Shown: positions 57,493-64,000 of the stretch, piece by piece
Position numbering within the stretch: the stretch's first letter is position 1
Layout of the letters: every line of letters begins with the position of its first letter
Assembly: GCA_001949185.1 (NCBI GenBank)
Contig: BDGG01000002.1
Location: 5,570,448-5,634,447 of the forward strand
Length of the DNA: 64,000 bases
Direction: 5' to 3'
DNA from: Ramazzottius varieornatus
Taxonomy: Eukaryota; Tardigrada; Eutardigrada; Parachela; Ramazzottiidae
Translations under genes and position numbers: made by a program
Notes under the pieces: generated by a model
The model's database searches: none
Told to the model about the DNA's origin: nothing
What the model saw: the letters and a program-made list of their open reading frames with translations, nothing else

Positions 57493-60400
57493 TCAGGCGG
57501 CTGTAGTGGTACTGTCCGGACTGTCGGTTTCTTGTCCGTTCCGCCCGGAGGTGGCGGCGATATGCTCGTCCACGTATTCCTGTAGGGTACAGCCAATGAG
57601 GAAAGGAATGGAGAAGTTAACATCGACACGTTTCCACCACATTGGACCTACAAAGCAAGCGGTTACGACAATAGTTTTCGCAAGGTGTTAATATGGGAGT
57701 TACCATCAAGCAAAACTTCTCCAGTTCGCTCGTCCATCATCTGGTTGAAACAACGCAGGTTTTCCAGCCAGTAGCTCAGGGCCTCCTTCGACTTTGAGCG
57801 AAGAGAGTTTTCCAGGCATTCTCCACCGCAGTCCGCAGGGTAGTAGTTTTCATGGAGAGCCACGGCGATGGTGTTCAGGTCGTCGTCAAGAGGACTCATG
57901 TAAAGCGTATTGCCGAAAACATTAGTAATGTTGTTCCTTATCTGGGTCGCCGCCGAGCTCTACAGAAATTTTAGAGCTTTTTTATGGAAAACTGTATAAT
58001 GATCCATCCACGGATGCTTTCAGACTGGGGATGTACAAGTTTTCCGAGAGGGTAGCAGACAAGTTCCCCCCTTCTCATGCACCTCCATACAGGACACCAT
58101 ATGATTACCACGACATCAAGTATGCAGGAGCACGACAGATGAGAAACATCACTTGCCGACCTCATCTTTTATAGATACGGCATTAGACTATCGTATTTTA
58201 CAAAAAATCTTCTCTGTAGTCCACACGGTATTTTATCATAAGGACTCACCTGCCGGCTTAGGATATTCACGATGAGCATGCCTGAAGAGAAAAAGATCGT
58301 CGTTACACTGCAGTTACCCTATGTACATAGGTTGGCATTAGTGCACCATACATACCGTCAGGGTTCAGGAGGCGTTTGATGGTCCGGAGCATAATGACGG
58401 ACATAAACTCGACCGGCGGACACCGCAGTGGAAGTTTTGGGTCCTTCGTATCTGCATCGATGATGACGATGTCGTACTTCTCCTCCCCTGTCTCAGCCTG
58501 TTTTATGAAGTCCAGCCCGTCCGCCACGTGCACCGCGCATCTGTTGCTGATCTGCAGTCCGAAGTACTTCAAGGCAATCTCAACTACTGCCGGGTCAATC
58601 TCGACGGCCTCCACTATGGAAGTAGGGAACACTTGGTGCAGGTAGGAGGTCAGAATGCCACCGCCCAGGCCAACGAGCAACATCTTCGTGTCCTCTTGCA
58701 CTAACAACATTATCAAGTTCTCTATCAGTAAAGTTTATCCGGAAGTTCGAATTAGAAATGCGTACCTGGTGCAGCAAGCTTCCTGTGGTTCAGTACAGCA
58801 GCCACGATGCACCGTTGATAGTCACTGGGTAGATATTCTTTATCAAATATCGGCAGTAAGCTACCGGAACCCGGAAGAGCTAAATTAGAAACATCCCATA
58901 TGAATTTATCTCCATTGTTTCGGGTCATATTTGAGGATAGACGAACTTACGTTTCTGGAGTCGCATCTCCGTTTGTATCACATTTGGGCTGTCTTCGAAG
59001 ATTAACCGCCGTTCCAAATACAGTGAGTTACCGGGAGCAGGTCTTTGCAGCACCCTGTAAGGACCTGTCGAAAGCGAAGTGCCTTCGTAAATGACTTCGT
59101 CCTCTGTCGACTGCTCGGTAACTTCCGGAAAGTCCCCATCAGAAAGAAAGACCAACTAAAAAACAACAATTAATTTCGAAATGGTAAACTGCCGAAGACC
59201 GGCACTTAAACAGTAAAGACTCACAGAGTCGAAAAGCTTGGAGGGGCAAAAGTTTCTCATATGGGGCGTGAGATCGTCCTTGACAGACTGGAAGCTGAAG
59301 GTACCTTTGGATGCTCCAACAACATCGGCGAACATTACCAGTTGGGCACTGATGTTCTGCGATACTTCCCTGCGGCCTTCGTGAGTTCCATACAGGTACG
59401 ACTTCGACCTAATGGATAACACCGTTCAGTTAAAGTAACCGCCATAACTCATGGAATAAAATCGTATATTTTCGACAAGAGGAAAGCGCAAGTTACCTTC
59501 CAGGAGGAATGATGAAGCAAGTTGCGCCGAATCGCGGCTTCCTGACGGACGGCTTGAATGGATACAGCGTATAGAGGTGTGTTCCTTTAGTATCGAAGAC
59601 CTTCACCTGTTCGCCTTCCACGACATCGTATCGTCTGCGAAGAAATTAGTATACTCGGAGTTGTCGTGATTTATGGTTACTTCACGGTAGACAGCGGACC
59701 GGAAGGGCACTTACCCTAACTTCAAACACCGAGCGACCGACTGGACATGCTGATGTTCCTTCACGCGTCGCAGGAACTGGGCGACACTGTCGCAACGTGT
59801 CAGCTTCTCGGCTTGCCCCAACTGCATGTCCAGGATCAGAGGAAACCCTGGCTTCATCTTCGTGAATACGAAACAGAAAACCACGTCATGGGGTTGCTCC
59901 GGACTGTCGACGTTGATGACGTGAGCGCGAACCGCGTATCCCCTACAACCGTAAGAGACGCGATGACAGTGTCGACGTTTCAATAAAGATAGTTTTTCTG
60001 CCGTACTTGTTAGCCATATTTTGTACCAGCTGGTTCAGGACATGCTTCTGAGCCAGCGTGACGCAAATATATCTTCCTCCATGCTTCAAAACACGATCCA
60101 CTTCGCTACAGATCTTTTCAGCCATTTCCTCACTGACTTGGGAATCGTCGGCGACCAGTGCGTCGAATGTCGCTTTGTCCAGCACAACTAGAACATATCT
60201 GGTTAGATAACTTTCCGAGCGCAATGTTGTCATATTCAGCCAGATTTCAGTTTCCAGACAAGCCGTCGGTCCATACCCGAAAAAGATTCATCCTTGATCG
60301 TGGACATCTATAATACATAAGTGTTGCATTAGCCGGCTGCAGTACACTTTTGCATCGATGTGTCAATACGTGAGCCAGATGATCACTTACCTTTGTAACA

Positions 60401-61011
60401 TCATCTCGAACAAACTTCATATCTGGACAAATGTCTCTGTATTTCTTCGTCATCCGGTCAATCACAACTTGGCTAATATCCATATTCTGCAATAAGTGAC
60501 GGACTGTGATTAGCATTCGTAGTCGCTTTGCGAAGAAGAATCCGGCAATTATGTGTTAGCATCTTACTGTTATCTTCTTCAAGCCGGTGTAGTACATTTC
60601 TCCGCTCAGCTCACTGTTTCCAGATCCGATGACCAAAATATCATCCTTAGCCTTGATGTATCTGCACAGCACTTCTGCGGATTCCAGGAAATTTCCGTAC
60701 CTGTCAAACAAGCCGGGAAACAATACGATCAAGTTAGCTTCAACTCAACAGCCGTGAACTGTTATACAACGGGACAACGATTCTGCAACAAGGGGAATAC
60801 GCACCATTCGAATGCGGAGTTGCGAGAGGCGAAAAACTGATCCCAATACTGCGAAAGACTATTTTAACGGACTGATCGTTGCCGGAAGAAGAACACTTCA
60901 TTGTAAGCGGTGCCTGCTTACCTTGGGATCTTGGAATCCTTTGGGATCAGATGGGATAATGAACTTTCCCGCTCCTAACGACACATGCTTTCCTGCTCTT
61001 CCGGGCGCCAT
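57493..61011 (-). CDS. METTL13: eEF1A lysine and N-terminal methyltransferase (METTL13)
   Basis: Exons 61011-60922, 60848-60805, 60700-60568, 60486-60391, 60307-60277, 60187-60007, 59942-59715, 59634-59497, 59408-59225, 59155-58951, 58879-58766, 58700-58356, 58281-58250, 57959-57704 and 57647-57493 give 743 residues (human 699). METTL13 has two seven-beta-strand methyltransferase domains that modify eEF1A at its N-terminal Gly and at a lysine. In the first domain (residues about 30-210) YWDQFFASRNSAFEWYGNFL, the SAM loop VIGSGNSELS, VVIDRMTKKY and FSVVLDKATFDALVAD are visible. In the second (about 480-650) LLVGLGGGILTSYL, VEAVEIDPAVVEIALKYFGL, VHVADGLDFI and IIDADTKDP are present. The C terminus, after PLDDDLNTIAVALHE, is a lineage-specific extension of about 130 residues. 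Confidence 0.93.
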
Positions 61012-61680
61012 TGTCAAGTTCCTAGAGACCTGTTCCGGTTGGGATGTGGTGCCGATTGGCCGAACACTTGTATGGGGCAAGTAGAGCCGATGGATTTGCG
61101 GTTGGGAGTTGAAGCCTGCGAAAAACGAAATAACAACAGCTGAGCCTTAAACAGCTGACTTCGAGTCTTCAACGTGCAGTGTCGCTGTATGACATTACGG
61201 ATATTACTTGGCTAGTAATTACTTACTGCTTATACACAGAAGTCAGTGTCCTCTGTATGGCTCGCCCGCGGACACGGTCCACTACGGAACCATCGGGCTT
61301 TTCTGGATGCGCTAAAAGGTTCGGGAGCTTCTCTTGTTTACTTTTATCTAGCCAAAACCCCATCTTTTAATTACCACTTCATAAAGTAGAACAACAAAAT
61401 GTTAAATACAGGGAAACGACATGCGCATCTTTGCGCTACGTAGTCAACTAGGAAGAACCAACTGTGAAATTGTACTACTATAGCGTATTGAGTGACTGTT
61501 CGAACCCTGTTTCAAGTTTGAATTGATCCAAAGGAGTACAATATGCTCACGAATCTTTGTTTTCAACAACGTCTTACATGCTTCAGGTTCTCGGTACAAG
61601 AACATATAGAAACTCTCGGAAAAGTCAGATACAGATTTTTTACCACCGCGCAATGTAAGAGAATCTCGAAACACGAGAAC
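61012..61680. other. Intergenic with one possible upstream exon
   Basis: Between METTL13 and the small secreted-peptide gene. A 46-codon minus-strand frame from about 61364, beginning MGFWLDKSKQEKLPNLLAHP, ends at a good donor (AAGCA|GTAAGT near 61227) and a GCAG acceptor follows near 61117. Joined there it hits a stop before the METTL13 ATG, so it is either METTL13 leader/uORF sequence or a small unrecognised gene. Confidence 0.4.
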
Positions 61681-62043
61681 CTAGTCCCTGTGTCTCCAAC
61701 GTCCGCTGTCGAATCGTCGTCCGCTGCCGAATCGTCGTCCGCTGTTGTACCAGCGTCCATGACCATCCCTCTTCTCCCGTTTCTTCTGCACTGTCTTGGC
61801 AGCGCCACCACGGCGGGCATGCACGACCTTCAGGGCAATTGCACCAGAGTTCCCACTGCCTTCGACCAAGGCACTGTGCATCAGAACACCTGCACAACGA
61901 AATATCCAATTTGGACGAACATGAAAATCAGTGAAACTCACAACCAGGACATGAAAATCAGTGAAACTCACAACCAAAACTGAAGGCTCGAACTTACCGA
62001 CGATCAACGTGCCGACCAGGAACAAAAACCAAAGCTTCTGCAT
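61681..62043 (-). CDS. Small basic secreted peptide precursor with SGRRF repeats
   Basis: Exons 62043-61998 and 61889-61681 give 84 residues. Exon 1 is a signal peptide (MQKLWFLFLVGTLIV). Exon 2 encodes VLMHSALVEGSGNSGAIALK, then a very basic stretch (TVQKKREKRDGHGRWYN) and three tandem copies of a six-residue unit, SGRRFG, SGRRFD and SGRWRH, ending RD. The DNA of the units is an 18-bp direct repeat. Dibasic sites (KK, KR, RR) are frequent, so it could be a neuropeptide-like or antimicrobial-like precursor, but RFG is not followed by a basic residue and amidation is not assured. The intron contains a separate 30-bp duplication. I know no homologue. A real gene is supported by the signal peptide, the clean splice sites and the frame. 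Confidence 0.65.
   Translation of the reverse strand: MQKLWFLFLVGTLIVGKFEPSVLVVSFTDFHVLVVSFTDFHVRPNWIFRCAGVLMHSALVEGSGNSGAIALKVVHARRGGAAKTVQKKREKRDGHGRWYNSGRRFGSGRRFDSGRWRHRD
61921..61980. repeat. Two-copy 30-bp direct repeat in the peptide-gene intron
   Basis: ATGAAAATCAGTGAAACTCA at 61921 recurs at 61951, with CAACCA after each. The copies are nearly identical, which suggests a recent duplication. Confidence 0.9.
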
Positions 62044-62731
62044 GTTTGCTTTAGCTCACAACGAACTCGATGGAGGGCGAACAGAATCTAGATAGTTTCT
62101 CCGAGCTAAGGTCCACGTGATAGAAAGGTAACCTCTTCTTATTGGACGTGAAAACTTTTGATATCTGGTGGTGGAGGACTGCTGTTTCCTGCTGTATTTG
62201 TACCAGACGAGAGAAAAGTCAGCTGCCAGACTCACCGTCGGAGTGTTATGAATAATTCAGGGCTAGTCGGAACAATAACATATTAGCGCTAAATATTCGC
62301 TTTAAAAACGCAAAGGTCGGTAGTTCCTATATGCACATAACTTCCATCATTTTAACAGAGATAAGGGTCCAGCCCTGCGTATGACAGCGCACTAGTCTTT
62401 CTTTCCGCGTCGCAAATTCAGTCTCAAGAGGTTTACCCGAGAACTGCTCAACTTTCGGAAATTACAATATTCGCATTGGCATCGCTCACCGCGGGTTACA
62501 GCACCCGGTTTCTGTGTCTTGTGAATTTTTTTTTAAGTTTTCGACCATGAAGGCAGATTCCTCTGCGGGAGTTCTCGAGGTTGTTTGCTGTAGGATACAA
62601 AATTGCTGGTAATAGAAGAAGAATTACAGGACAATTTTAACGAACCATGCTTGAAATCAGGAACAACCAACTAGAAAATGCGGTCTTTGTGGCAGGGCTT
62701 TTCAGTAGTCAACGGTAATAATCCGTCCGTA
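62044..62731. other. Intergenic, no gene seen
   Basis: 688 bp between the peptide gene start and the nuclear-receptor stop. AT-rich with no supported exon. Confidence 0.5.
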
Positions 62732-64000
62732 CTAATGCCTTCTGTTGAAGAACAAACTACTTTGACTGGTGCTCATATAGTGTGGCTCCCAAATAGGTGG
62801 CTCCTGCTGGACTGTGTCAAATCGAGCTGACGGTGTCTGGTCTTCCAAGTTCCACGACTGCGAATGTTCGTCGGTGAAGTTGGTTCTTGGGTCGCTGACA
62901 TGACCATTCCGCCCATTAGAAAGATCGTACGCTTGGTAAACTGTAGAACTGTCAAGACCCCAGTTGTTACTTGGCCTTTGTTGTACATTGTAGAATCGGG
63001 GTTCGTGCTCTTCTGGAGCATAACTTCCCAGATCGAACGCGGGCGCCACCACTCGACTGTCGGATCCCTTATATTTGATATAGCCATGACTGTCAACGCT
63101 GGGACCTGTAAACAAGGAGAAAAGTCATAATCAAAAGGGATTTTTCTGCACAGTGTGCTCGTACCCTTTTTACCTGTAGAGAAGTCTAGGAGCTGTGCGG
63201 TATCCATCTCTGCACCTCCATTACTGGAAGCCCTGCTGGAAGATGGTGTCGGGTAAGGTGGAGTGAAGGATCCGGGGTGTCTTTCGGACGCCCCAACCAA
63301 GCTTTCCCGGCGTGATGGCGTTGGTGAGTTCTGTAGAGAGCTACAGTATCGAAGCGAGTTGGCTCTTTGCAACAACGATGACGAACCACATCCATCAGTG
63401 GTAACCCTCTCCGAGCCATTGTCTTCGGAAGTGATCGGAGTAATTAAGGACTGAGATCGTCGATGTGTAGGAAGTTTCTGGGCTGTATTCTTCTTTACGA
63501 CACCGGTCCTCGGTTCGCCCGATACCGTTGCCGCAGTGTCCGTGCTTGTGCCGCTTGCTTTCGGGCGGCGACCCACCTTCGAAGCTATATTCAAGTTTAG
63601 AGTTTATAATCAACATGTGCAAGGCAATTTAGAAGAATGGAATAGGTAAGCAATTGAAGCAAGATGATTCATGCCTTACCGCTTCGGGACATTCCCATTC
63701 GTACACACTTCTTCAGCCGGCAAAACTGGCATGAATTTCGTGCGAAACGAGTTATCTCGCACTCCTCGTTGTTGGTACATTTCTGATTCATCCCTTTCAC
63801 CATGCATCGGCGAAAAAAACCCTGGAACAAAGAGAACATGTCAAGCCGCAATAAAAATCAGACATGTTCCCTTCCGCCCAGAAAATGAAGTTTCTTGTAC
63901 CCTCACGCCATTTAGCACAACCCGTTATTTTTTCACGATTTTTTGTGAATGCGAAAATCAGGAAGTCATGCAACGCCGGTATACTCACTTTGCATCCCTC
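62732..64000 (-). CDS. Nuclear receptor with DNA-binding domain and no visible ligand-binding domain (5' end outside window)
   Basis: Visible exons 64000-63989 (partial), 63821-63680, 63584-63174 and 63105-62732 encode 312 residues. The partial first exon reads EGCK and joins GFFRRC, giving the P-box EGCKG that contacts the AGGTCA-type half-site. The second zinc finger reads KCTNNEECEITRFARNSC and CRLKKCVRMGMSRSG, with all four cysteines, then the basic extension ASKVGRRPK. About 265 residues rich in Ser, Thr, Pro and Asn follow (for example FTPPYPTPSSSRASSNGG), and the gene stops at 62732 without any helix 3-5 signature (F..W.K..P.F..L..DQ) or AF-2. A receptor with DNA-binding domain only resembles the Knirps (NR0A) group, which also has a GMSKSG..GRR-type continuation. 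Subfamily assignment is an inference. Confidence 0.85.

Noticed and set aside
1-64000. tRNA, rRNA, CRISPR, bacterial or viral segments
   Set aside because: No B-box/cloverleaf, rRNA core, spaced identical repeats, intronless bacterial-type gene runs, or viral protein frames were seen.

Overview
This window is nuclear DNA from a small-genome animal. All coding sequence is split into exons with GT-AG introns, mostly 50-120 bp long, and gene spacing is tight. The gene set is purely metazoan: a T-type calcium channel, Flamingo/CELSR, BORCS6 and a nuclear receptor. The compactness, the GC content near 45-50 % by eye, and a nuclear receptor that seems to lack a ligand-binding domain fit a compact ecdysozoan such as a tardigrade. 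That is a guess; nothing here proves the phylum. A run of 50 N at 24395-24444 marks a scaffold gap.

Left third (1-21800): possible 3' exons of an unassigned gene on +; PAM16 (+, mitochondrial import motor) converging on EXOC4/Sec8 (-, exocyst); an unrecognised three-exon gene (+, 171 aa); then a complete Cav3 T-type calcium channel alpha-1 gene (-, 37 exons, 1978 codons), whose first intron is about 3 kb and appears to be of the rare AT-AC class. Upstream of it lies an unresolved stretch with long open frames on -.

Centre (21800-33000): IDH3G-like regulatory subunit of mitochondrial NAD-isocitrate dehydrogenase (+), SLC41 magnesium transporter (+), BORCS6 lysosome-positioning subunit (+), PRPF18 splicing factor (-) with its stop only 93 bp from that of BORCS6, and TAF7 (+), which diverges from PRPF18 across 486 bp.

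Right (33000-64000): a 16-kb Flamingo/CELSR adhesion-GPCR gene (-, 23 coding exons, nine cadherin repeats, EGF and LamG modules, HRM, GAIN/GPS, 7TM); then, all on -, PNPLA8-type phospholipase, a cysteine-rich secreted protein, METTL13 methyltransferase, a small basic secreted peptide with a repeated SGRRF motif, and the 3' part of a nuclear receptor gene with a DNA-binding domain but no visible ligand-binding domain.

These are mostly unrelated housekeeping and signalling genes; no operon or cluster logic is visible. Exon boundaries were worked out by hand, and in each listed gene the exon phases add up to an uninterrupted frame. The non-gene signals most worth a second look are the AT-AC intron, a family of roughly 120-135 bp foldback (MITE-like) elements in introns, a second palindromic element near 55 kb, and a 35-bp tandem repeat near 54.3 kb.
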